NCBI RefSeq assembly: GCF_007827815.1
Contig: NZ_VITH01000007.1
Location: 124,001-188,000, forward strand
Direction: 5' to 3'
DNA from: Azospirillum brasilense
GTDB taxonomy: Bacteria; Pseudomonadota; Alphaproteobacteria; Azospirillales; Azospirillaceae
Length of the DNA: 64,000 nucleotides
Shown: positions 19,335 through 26,578 of the stretch, piece after piece
How the letters are laid out: each line of letters begins with the position of its first letter
Position numbering within the stretch: position 1 is the stretch's first letter
Translations under genes and position numbers: made by a program
Notes under the pieces: model-generated
Database searches by the model: none
What the model was told of the DNA's origin: nothing
What the model saw: only the letters and a program-made list of their open reading frames with translations

Positions 19335-20657
19335 ATGCTTCCCCAGGAACTGATTCGCAAGAAGCGCGACGGCGCACGCCTGGACGCGGCGGAGATCGGC
19401 GCCTTCGTGCGCGGCATCACCGACGGCTCCGTCACCGAAGGGCAGGCGGCGGCCTTCGCCATGGCCGTCTTCTTCCGCGGCATGACACTGGAGGAGCGGG
19501 TGGCCCTAACGCTGGCCATGCGGGATTCCGGGACGGTGATGCGCTGGGACCATCTCGACCTGCCCGGTCCGGTGGTCGACAAGCATTCGACCGGCGGCGT
19601 CGGCGACAAGGTCAGCCTGATCCTCGCTCCGGCGCTGGCCGCCTGCGGCGGCTTCGTGCCGATGGTCTCGGGGCGCGGGCTGGGCCACACCGGCGGCACG
19701 CTCGACAAGTTCGAGAGCATCCCCGGCTACCGCGCCAAGCCCGACCGGGCGACGCTGGAGCGGGTGGTGAAGGAGGTCGGCTGCGCGGTGATCGGCGCCA
19801 CCGACGACATCGCCCCCGCCGACCGCCGCCTCTACGCCATCCGCGACGTGACGGCGACGGTGGAGACCATCGACCTGCTGACCTCCTCGATCCTGTCGAA
19901 GAAGCTGGCGGCCGGGCTGGACGCGCTGGTGATGGACGTGAAGTTCGGCTCCGGCGCCTTCCTGCCCGACATCGCCAAGGCGCGGGAGCTGGCCGACAGC
20001 CTCGTCACCGTGGCCGAGGGCGCCGGGCTGCCCACCGTCGCGCTGCTGACCGACATGAACGAGGTGCTGGGCCTGACCGCCGGCAACGCGCTGGAGATGC
20101 GGGAGTGCATCGACATCCTGCGCAGCGGCGCGGCCGACTCCCGGCTCTACGAGGTCACCGCGGCCCAGGCCGCCGAGCTGCTGGTGCTGGCCGGGCTGGT
20201 CCCCGACGCCGCCGCCGGCCGCACCCGCTTCGACCAGGCGATGGCGAGCGGGCAGGCCGCCGAGCGCTTCGCCCGCATGGTCCACGCGCTGGGCGGCCCG
20301 GCGGACCTGCTGGACGCGCCGGACCGCTATCTCGACGCCGCCCCCGTCGTCCAGCCGGTCTTCGCCGAGCGGGCGGGCGTGGTGGCGGCCATCGACGTGC
20401 GGGCGGTCGGCATCGCCGTGGTGGCCCTGGGCGGCGGGCGGACCAAGACGACCGATCCCATCGACTTTGCGGTCGGGCTTGCCGACGTCGCCGGGCTGGG
20501 CGCTTCGGTGGGGCCGGCGGAGCGCCCGCTCGCCGTCGTCCACGCCCGCAGCGCGGCGCAGGCGGAGGACGCGGCGGCGCTGCTCCGCCGCGCCTTCACC
20601 TTGGCCGACAGCGCTCCGCCGGCCGGACCGCTGATCGCCGACCGCATCCGGCTGTAA
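19335..20657 (+). CDS. deoA: Thymidine phosphorylase
   Basis: DeoA phosphorolyses thymidine and deoxyuridine to base plus deoxyribose-1-phosphate. Its 440 residues match the family. The signature KHSTGGVGDK is at residues 83-92 (phosphate and pyrimidine site), followed by SGRGLGHTGGTLDKFESIPG and the DVKFGSGAF segment. ATG 19335 is 37 nt after deoC. It ends the operon; deoB (phosphopentomutase), needed to feed deoxyribose-1-phosphate to DeoC, is not in this cluster. The next gene is convergent. Confidence 0.96.
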   Translation: MLPQELIRKKRDGARLDAAEIGAFVRGITDGSVTEGQAAAFAMAVFFRGMTLEERVALTLAMRDSGTVMRWDHLDLPGPVVDKHSTGGVGDKVSLILAPALAACGGFVPMVSGRGLGHTGGTLDKFESIPGYRAKPDRATLERVVKEVGCAVIGATDDIAPADRRLYAIRDVTATVETIDLLTSSILSKKLAAGLDALVMDVKFGSGAFLPDIAKARELADSLVTVAEGAGLPTVALLTDMNEVLGLTAGNALEMRECIDILRSGAADSRLYEVTAAQAAELLVLAGLVPDAAAGRTRFDQAMASGQAAERFARMVHALGGPADLLDAPDRYLDAAPVVQPVFAERAGVVAAIDVRAVGIAVVALGGGRTKTTDPIDFAVGLADVAGLGASVGPAERPLAVVHARSAAQAEDAAALLRRAFTLADSAPPAGPLIADRIRL

Positions 20658-20666
20658 GAGGCGGCT

Positions 20667-22721
20667 TCACGCGGCACGGCGTCCGTCCTCAGCCTGCCGC
20701 GCCCGCACCGGCCCCACCAGAGCCTCGGCGGCGCGGCGGCCCGAGATGACGCAGGCCTCGACCCCCGGGCCGGGGAAGACCCCGCCGCCGGCCAACAGCA
20801 GGCCGACCACCGGCGACTTGGCGGGAAGCGCCGGATCGGTGCCGTAGATCGCCCCCTCCGTCGTGTGGGCGTAGCGGGCGAAGGTGGCGGCGCTGGCGTC
20901 CTGCCGGTGCAGGATGTGGCGCTCCAGATCCGGGATCACGGCCGCGGCCGCAGCGATCATCGCGTCGCCCTCCCGTGTCTTCCGCGCGCGGTAGTCGGGG
21001 GCGGAGCGGTCCCAGGCGGCGCCCGCCGGGTCGAGCCGCATCAGCGTCAGCGCCGCGCAGCTCGGCGGAGCCAGACTTGCGTCATGGGCGGAAGGCAGGG
21101 CCAGCGCCAAGCCGGTCTCCCTCAGAAAGGTCATCGCCGGCAGGTCCGGGCGTATGTCCAGGGCCAGCGTGACCAGAAAGGCCGAGGTCGTGGGGCGCAG
21201 CGCGCGGTATTGGTCCGCGCTCCCGGCGGGCAGATGCTCCTCCCCCACCAGTTCCAGCAGGGTCCGCCGGGCGTCGGCGTTGGAGATCACCGCGGCGGCG
21301 GCGATGCGCTCTCCATCCAAGGTCTCGACCCCGGCGGCCCGGCCGTTCTCGACCAGGATGCGGCGGACGGGGGTGCGCAGCCGGACCTCGCCGCCCTTGG
21401 CGCGGATCGCCTCGACCAGAGCGTCGGCGAGCCGCTGCGATCCGCCCTCCGGGTAGGCGCCGCCATCGAAGACATAGCCGAAGATCGGCGCCATCTGGGT
21501 GGCGCCCAGCCGCTCCGGCCGGTCGGACAGGTAGCCGGTCAGGCTGGACAGCAGGGCGCGAGCCCCGGCGTCGGGCACATAATGCGCCAGCATCTCCAGA
21601 AAGCCGCGGTCCTGCCAACGGAAGGCCTGCGGGCACTCCAGCGGATAGGCGCGCATCGCTGCGACGTCGCGCGGGATGTGGGGAAGGCCGGTGTCGGCGC
21701 AGCCGCGGTAGAGGTCGCGGTAAACCCCGCGCATCTCCTCCAGAAAGGCGGTGGCCCCGGCGGCGCTGCCGGGATGCTCCCGCGCGATCAGGGCGGCCAG
21801 ACCCTCGGCGTTGCCGGGCAGCGGCTGAAGGGCGCCGTTCCGGACGATGCCGCGGGTCACCGGCTGCCAGCGCACGCGGTCCGCCACGCCGACCGTGCGC
21901 AGCAGATGCCCGACCGGGCCATCCGGACGGGTGCCGCTGACGTCATGCACCCCGGCGTCGAAGGTGAATCGCCCCATCGACCCGTCGCGCAGCCAGACCT
22001 TGCGGTCCCAGGAGGAGCAATAGCCGCCCGGACGGTCGTGCGCCTCCAGAACGGTGACGCGGACCCCGGCCTCCGCCAGCAGGGCCGCCGCGGTCAGCCC
22101 GCCGATGCCGGCGCCCACCACGACGACACCGTCCTTCTGCCCGAGCACGGCGGGGGCGGGCCAGCGGTGGGGCTCCCGCTCGGCCAGACGGCGGGCGACG
22201 GTCCGGTCGACCAGCCAGTCCGGCAATCGACGGGTCGCCAGCATACCGGCCAGGGTGGCGAGGGTCGAGGTGACGACGCCGACCTCGGTCGCGATGGCGA
22301 AGCCGGCGGCGCCGGCCAGGAAGACCACACCCCACAGCGCGGTGACCGCCTTGTTGATGGCGACGAACTGCGGCAGATGCCACAGGCCGGGCGGAGTCGT
22401 TTCGCGGGCATAGGGCAGGGTGAAGGGGCGGCCCAGCGCGAGCGAGGCGAAGGCCATGCCGGCCAGGGCGAGATGGACGGCCAATCCGGTGTGCTCGAAC
22501 GGCCCGCTGAGGAGCAGCGCGGCGAAGAAGGCGGTGGCGACCAGTTCCGGCGCCTTCGGCGAACCGCGCCGCCAATCCTGGGCGCAGAGCGTCAGGCTGA
22601 GCAGCAGCGCCGCCAGCACGGCCGCCGCATGGCCCGCCGGCTGCAGAACGCCGAAGGCGATCCAGGGCGAAAATCCGACGAGGATGCGGATCGATTGGGG
22701 CATCGGCTTGGACAGGAGCAT
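20667..22721 (-). CDS. Membrane-domain/FAD-dependent oxidoreductase fusion (CrtI/CRTISO/retinol-saturase-like)
   Basis: This is a 684-residue two-part protein. Residues 1 to about 185 form a hydrophobic domain with about five membrane segments (for example FSPWIAFGVLQPAGHAAAVLAALLLSL) that I do not recognise. Residues about 195-684 are a phytoene-desaturase-like flavoprotein. The dinucleotide-binding motif VVVGAGIGGLTAAALLAEAG is followed by an acidic strand end LEAHDRPGG, and the C-terminal FAD motif is GLLLAGGGVFPGPGVEACVISGRRAAE. The substrate may be a polyene or long-chain lipid; no carotenoid genes are adjacent. The gene diverges from a DMT transporter. Confidence 0.8.
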   Translation of the reverse strand: MLLSKPMPQSIRILVGFSPWIAFGVLQPAGHAAAVLAALLLSLTLCAQDWRRGSPKAPELVATAFFAALLLSGPFEHTGLAVHLALAGMAFASLALGRPFTLPYARETTPPGLWHLPQFVAINKAVTALWGVVFLAGAAGFAIATEVGVVTSTLATLAGMLATRRLPDWLVDRTVARRLAEREPHRWPAPAVLGQKDGVVVVGAGIGGLTAAALLAEAGVRVTVLEAHDRPGGYCSSWDRKVWLRDGSMGRFTFDAGVHDVSGTRPDGPVGHLLRTVGVADRVRWQPVTRGIVRNGALQPLPGNAEGLAALIAREHPGSAAGATAFLEEMRGVYRDLYRGCADTGLPHIPRDVAAMRAYPLECPQAFRWQDRGFLEMLAHYVPDAGARALLSSLTGYLSDRPERLGATQMAPIFGYVFDGGAYPEGGSQRLADALVEAIRAKGGEVRLRTPVRRILVENGRAAGVETLDGERIAAAAVISNADARRTLLELVGEEHLPAGSADQYRALRPTTSAFLVTLALDIRPDLPAMTFLRETGLALALPSAHDASLAPPSCAALTLMRLDPAGAAWDRSAPDYRARKTREGDAMIAAAAAVIPDLERHILHRQDASAATFARYAHTTEGAIYGTDPALPAKSPVVGLLLAGGGVFPGPGVEACVISGRRAAEALVGPVRARQAEDGRRAA

Positions 22722-22830
22722 GGCGGACCCTTGGGGTGATGAAACGTCCGCCAGACTGTCCGATGCGCCGGATGGGACCAGCGCCGATCCGCGAAAAGCC
22801 GGGTTCGCTTCGCCAAACGTCCGCCCGGCG

Positions 22831-22847
22831 ATTCACGAAGCGTGAAT
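22831..22847. promoter_or_regulatory. Perfect palindrome between divergent genes
   Basis: ATTCACG-AAG-CGTGAAT has 7-bp perfect arms. It lies 110 nt upstream of the oxidoreductase gene (minus) and 90 nt upstream of the DMT transporter gene (plus), an ideal place for a shared operator. The cognate regulator is unknown. Confidence 0.4.
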
Positions 22848-22936
22848 TGCCGACGCCCCCCGAGGCGATGCGGCGCGGGCCAGACCTGCGGTTGCGGCAT
22901 TGGGCAGCGTCATGGTTGCTCAGATACTGTGCAATC

Positions 22937-23833
22937 ATGACCCAAACCGCCGCTCTTCCCGCCGCTGCCGCCAGCGATGACACCCGCCGTGCCATCGGCT
23001 GCTTCGTGCTGGCCATCTTCCTGTTCGCGGGCATGGACACGCTCATCAAATATCTGAGCAGCGGCTACCCGGTGGCGCAGCTCATGTTCGCGCGGTCGGT
23101 GGTGGCGGTGGTGCTGGTCGGCGGCATTTCGGTGGCGCGCGGCGGCTGGGGCGGGATGCGCACGCAGCGCCCGGTCGCCCACGTCCTCCGCTCGCTGGCC
23201 GGGCTGCTGTCGATGGGCTGCTTCTTCTATGCCTTCAAGCACTTGCCGTTGGCTGAGGTCTATGTGCTGAGCTTCGCCGGCCCCCTGTTCATCACGGCGC
23301 TGTCCATGCCGCTGCTCGGCGAGCCGGTGGGGTGGCGGCGCTGGGCGGCGGTGCTGGTCGGGTTCGGCGGCGTGGTGGTGATGGCCCGCCCGGAGGCCGA
23401 CGCGCCGCTCCTGCCGATTCTCGTGGGCGTGGCAGCGGCCTTCTTCTACGCGCTGGCGATGATCGCGGTGCGCGGCCTGTCGCGGACGGAGAGCAACACC
23501 GCCATCGTCGTCTATCTGCTGCTGACCACCACGGTGGTGAGCGGCGTGGCGGCGATCCCCGACTGGGTGCAGCCGGGCGGGTTCGACCTGTGGCTGATGC
23601 TTCTGGTCGGCACGCTGGGCGGGGCGGCGCAGGTGCTGATGACCCAGGCCTTCCGCCTGGGCCGCGCCGCGGTGGTGGCGCCCTTCGAATACACGGGGAT
23701 GATCTGGGCGACCCTGCTCGGCTTCCTGGTCTTCGGCGACGTGCCGACCCCTACGGTCCTGGCCGGGGCTGGGATCATCATCGCCAGCGGGCTCTACATC
23801 CTCTACCGGGAAACGCGGCGCCGCGGCGACTGA
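22937..23833 (+). CDS. DMT superfamily (EamA) transporter
   Basis: This 298-residue inner-membrane protein has about ten hydrophobic segments in two EamA repeats. Typical EamA stretches are FLFAGMDTLIKYLSSGYPVAQLMFARS in the first repeat, and PFEYTGMIWATLLGFLVFGDVPTP near the end of the second, abridged here to their core motifs. Such proteins usually export metabolites; the substrate cannot be told. The ATG at 22937 is chosen because the preceding in-frame sequence is Arg/Pro-rich and lies across a regulatory gap. Confidence 0.9.
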   Translation: MTQTAALPAAAASDDTRRAIGCFVLAIFLFAGMDTLIKYLSSGYPVAQLMFARSVVAVVLVGGISVARGGWGGMRTQRPVAHVLRSLAGLLSMGCFFYAFKHLPLAEVYVLSFAGPLFITALSMPLLGEPVGWRRWAAVLVGFGGVVVMARPEADAPLLPILVGVAAAFFYALAMIAVRGLSRTESNTAIVVYLLLTTTVVSGVAAIPDWVQPGGFDLWLMLLVGTLGGAAQVLMTQAFRLGRAAVVAPFEYTGMIWATLLGFLVFGDVPTPTVLAGAGIIIASGLYILYRETRRRGD

Positions 23834-23837
23834 TCGG

Positions 23838-24215
23838 TCAGGCCGCGGCGGAGAAGGTCAAGCCGCTGTCCGCGACGCGTGGCGGGTCGGTCAGCGCGAC
23901 GATCCGGCTGCGCTCCAGCACGCGCCGGATGCGCGGCGGGTGGTTCTCGAAGGCGATGACGCCGCCGCGCTCAAGCACGGCCTTGCGCAGAGCCAGCAAT
24001 ATCCCGATGCCGCAGGAATCGAGGAACTCCACCCGTCCCAGATCGACGCGCAGGGTCAGGGTCCGCGCATCCGCGGCGCGGCGGAGCAGGGGCGTCAGCC
24101 CCGGCAGGGCGGCGTGGTCGATGCGCCCCGACAGGACGGCCCGCAGCCCGCAGCCGTCCGGCGCGGCGGCGAAGCGGTGGAGGGTGACGGTGCCGTGCGA
24201 CGGGGTGGGCCGCAT
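23838..24215 (-). CDS. STAS-domain protein (anti-sigma-factor-antagonist-like)
   Basis: This 125-residue single-domain protein resembles anti-anti-sigma factors of the SpoIIAA/RsbV fold. VDLGRVEFLDSCGIGILLALRKAV is the hallmark segment, with the potentially phosphorylatable Ser in DSCGIG; GGVIAFENHPPRIRRVLERSRI follows. The start at ATG 24215 gives a compact STAS domain; an in-frame extension to 24425 would run over the TPP riboswitch and is unlikely. No kinase or phosphatase partner is adjacent. Confidence 0.82.
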   Translation of the reverse strand: MRPTPSHGTVTLHRFAAAPDGCGLRAVLSGRIDHAALPGLTPLLRRAADARTLTLRVDLGRVEFLDSCGIGILLALRKAVLERGGVIAFENHPPRIRRVLERSRIVALTDPPRVADSGLTFSAAA

Positions 24216-24383
24216 GCTGCGTGACGACTTTCCGGTTGGGGCGACGATCCGGCGTGGGCCGGGGGCGGCGGAAGGAACCACGGGAAGCGCGACTCTCCGG
24301 TGTCTGTTGCGTTGCGAAATTGTGAAAAGGCGCCGGGCCGCCGCTTGACAGCCGGGCGCCGGGCTCACACTGTGCACACGAAC

Positions 24384-24460
24384 GGCTGGGGTGCCTGCCG
24401 CAAGGCGGGCTGAGACCACACCCATCGAACCTGATCTGGGTCATGCCAGCGAAGGGAGCC
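24384..24460 (+). ncRNA. TPP riboswitch (THI element)
   Basis: The conserved core is present in order: GGGGTGCC at 24388-24395, a P3 hairpin (TGCCGCAAGGCGG region), CTGAGA at 24410-24415, ACCC, GAACCTGATCTGGGT at 24427-24441, and ATGCCAGCGAAGGGA ending at 24457. The closing P1 helix GGCT/AGCC pairs 24384-24387 with 24457-24460. It lies 84 nt before the start codon of a Liv-type binding protein, on the same strand, so thiamine pyrophosphate should repress that transporter operon. Confidence 0.95.
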
Positions 24461-24495
24461 AAGCGTTCGAGGCTGTGCCGCCGCTACACCCCTGG

Positions 24496-24533
24496 CCTCC
24501 TCGTCCTCGCGCGGTTCTTCGCCGGGCAGGAGG
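24496..24533 (+). promoter_or_regulatory. Candidate expression platform of the TPP riboswitch
   Basis: The ribosome-binding site AGGAGG (24528-24533) can pair with CCTCCT at 24496-24501, between riboswitch and gene. No U-tract follows, so control is more likely by sequestering the ribosome-binding site than by termination. This is a pairing seen by eye, not a computed fold. Confidence 0.45.
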
Positions 24534-24543
24534 AGACACATCC

Positions 24544-25686
24544 ATGCGGCGCTTCCTTTCCATCCTCTCGGCAACCGTCTTTACGGCGTCCCTCCTGTCC
24601 GGCGCGGCGCGGGCGGGCGATGCCTCGGTCCCCGTGCTGGTGCCGCTGACCGGCTTCCTGTCGCTGGAGGGGACGAGCCAGCGCAACGGCGCCGTCCTGG
24701 CGCTGAAGGACGCGCCCGCGGGTGTGACGGTGCGGTCGGAGGTGATCGACACCGGCACCTCGCCGGAGGCTGCGGTCACGGCGCTGGAGCGCGCGGCGGG
24801 CGGCACGGTCACGGCGGTGGCGGCCAGCATGCTGGGCACGCAGATGCTGGCGATGCTGCCGCTGGCCCAGGATTACAAGATTCCGCTGGTCACCGTGTCG
24901 GGCACGGCGAGCATCACCGAGCAGGGCAACCCCTGGGTCTTCCGCTTCTTCCCCGGCGACGCCGTGACCAAGGAGGCTCACGCCCGCTACGTGACGGAGG
25001 AGTTGGGCAGGAAGCGCCCGGCGGTGATCTACCAGACGACGGCCTACGGCCAGAGCGGCAAGGCCCATCTGGAGCAGGCCTTCAAAAAGCTCGGCGTCGA
25101 GCCGGTGTTCGAGGAGGGGGTGGACCCCGCCGCCAAGGATCTGCTGCCGGTCCTGACCAAGGCGTTGGCGGCCAAGCCCGACGTGCTGGTGCTGCACCTG
25201 CATTCCGGCCCGACCGCCCTGTTCATCCGGCAGGCGGCCGCCAACGGGGTGGCGGTGCCCATCGTCGCCGGTTCCGCCATGCACCAGCCGAGCACCGCGG
25301 CGCTTCTGGAACCGGCCGAACTGAAGGGCGTGTGCGCCGAGACGGCGGCCTCGCCGATCTCCGGCGGCAGCCCGGAGGTGGAAGCCTTCACCACGGCCTA
25401 CCGCACCGCCTTCAACGCGGAGCCGGACGCCTTCGCGCTCGGCCAGTATGACGGCATCCGCATGGTGCTGGCGGCGGTGCAGGATGGGGCGGGGAACGCG
25501 GAGGCCGTGCGCAAGGCCCTGTCCACCGGGACCCACCAGGGTCTCGCCATGACCTACAAGTCGGACGGCAAGGGCAACATGGCGCACTCCGCCGTGATCG
25601 TCTGCTACGACGGCGCCTCGCGCGTGCCGGCGATCGCCAAGCGCTACGACAACCTGACCGGCGTGGTGACCGGCATGGTGAAGTGA
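24544..25686 (+). CDS. Liv-type periplasmic binding protein, predicted thiamine or precursor transporter
   Basis: This 380-residue periplasmic protein belongs to the Peripla_BP_6 (LivJ/LivK-like) family that usually binds amino acids or amides. It has a Sec signal peptide (about residues 1-23, ending GAARAGDA), then PVLVPLTGFLSLEGTSQRNGAVLALKD and TVSGTASITEQGNPWVFRFFPGD. The ABC permease and ATPase genes follow. It is the first gene after a TPP riboswitch, so its ligand is inferred to be thiamine, a thiamine derivative or a precursor. An amino-acid ligand remains possible if the riboswitch were misassigned, but that RNA is very clear. Confidence 0.9.
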   Translation: MRRFLSILSATVFTASLLSGAARAGDASVPVLVPLTGFLSLEGTSQRNGAVLALKDAPAGVTVRSEVIDTGTSPEAAVTALERAAGGTVTAVAASMLGTQMLAMLPLAQDYKIPLVTVSGTASITEQGNPWVFRFFPGDAVTKEAHARYVTEELGRKRPAVIYQTTAYGQSGKAHLEQAFKKLGVEPVFEEGVDPAAKDLLPVLTKALAAKPDVLVLHLHSGPTALFIRQAAANGVAVPIVAGSAMHQPSTAALLEPAELKGVCAETAASPISGGSPEVEAFTTAYRTAFNAEPDAFALGQYDGIRMVLAAVQDGAGNAEAVRKALSTGTHQGLAMTYKSDGKGNMAHSAVIVCYDGASRVPAIAKRYDNLTGVVTGMVK

Positions 25687-25693
25687 GCATGTC

Positions 25694-26578
25694 TTGATCA
25701 CCCTGCAGCTTCTCGTCAACGGTCTGGCCCTGGGTGCGGCCTACGCGCTGGTCGCGCTGGGCTTCGTGCTGGTGCTGAACGCCACGGCGGCGGTGAATTT
25801 CGCGCAGGGTGACCTCGTGATGGCCGGCGGGCTGCTCGGCGTGGCGCTGGCGCCGCATCTGCCGGGGTATCTGCCGCTGCCCGGGCTGCTCCTGCTGCCG
25901 GTGGTGCTGGTGCTGATGGCCGGGCTGGGGCTGCTGCTGGCAGCGGCGGCCTATCTGCCGCTGCGCCGCCGTCCGCCGGTGGCGGTCTTCATCAGCACCA
26001 TCGCAGCGGGGATCATCCTGCAGAACGGCGCCTCCGTCCTGTTCGGACCGGAGCCGCGCGCGGCACCGCCGCTCCTGGGTGGGGGAACGCTCGACCTCGG
26101 CGGGCTGGTGGTGGCGGAGCAGTCGCTGGCGATCATCGCCGTCGCCGCTCTGCTGATCGCCGGGCAGCAATGGCTGTTCGGGCGGACCCAACTCGGCCGC
26201 CGCTTGCGCGCCACGGCCCAGGACCCGGAGATGGCACGGGCTTGCGGCGTGCCGGTGACGGCGATGATCCTGATCACCTTCGCGCTGGGCACCGCCTTCG
26301 CCGGGGCGGCGGGGCTGCTGCTGGCCAACCGCTACTTCGTCACGCCCACGGCGGGCGGCGACCTGATCCTGAAAGCCTACATCGCGGTGACCATCGGCGG
26401 CTGGGGCTCGGTTCCGGGCGCGGTGGCCGGCGCGCTGCTGATCGCGCTGTTCGAGGTCGGGGTGTCGTCGGTGCTGTCCTATCCGGTGGCGCTGGGGCTG
26501 CTCTACGCCACGCTGCTGGTCATTCTGGTCGCCCGCCCGCAGGGGCTGTTCGGCGAGGCGGCGCGGCGCCGTGCGTAA
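25694..26578 (+). CDS. LivH-type ABC permease
   Basis: This 294-residue membrane subunit of the HAAT-type importer begins ITLQLLVNGLALGAAYALVALGF, with the LivH hallmark GxxxGxxYALxALG. About eight hydrophobic segments follow, with coupling loop ATAQDPEMARACGV and the C-terminal RPQGLFG motif. The start is TTG at 25694, since the nearby ATG at 25689 is out of frame and terminates at once. It lies 7 nt after the binding-protein gene and overlaps the fusion gene by 8 nt. Confidence 0.9.
   Translation: MITLQLLVNGLALGAAYALVALGFVLVLNATAAVNFAQGDLVMAGGLLGVALAPHLPGYLPLPGLLLLPVVLVLMAGLGLLLAAAAYLPLRRRPPVAVFISTIAAGIILQNGASVLFGPEPRAAPPLLGGGTLDLGGLVVAEQSLAIIAVAALLIAGQQWLFGRTQLGRRLRATAQDPEMARACGVPVTAMILITFALGTAFAGAAGLLLANRYFVTPTAGGDLILKAYIAVTIGGWGSVPGAVAGALLIALFEVGVSSVLSYPVALGLLYATLLVILVARPQGLFGEAARRRA

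Noticed and set aside
24391..24543. Upstream in-frame extension of the Liv-type binding protein across the TPP riboswitch
   Set aside because: The extension translates structured RNA; the signal peptide starts at ATG 24544 with an AGGAGG site.
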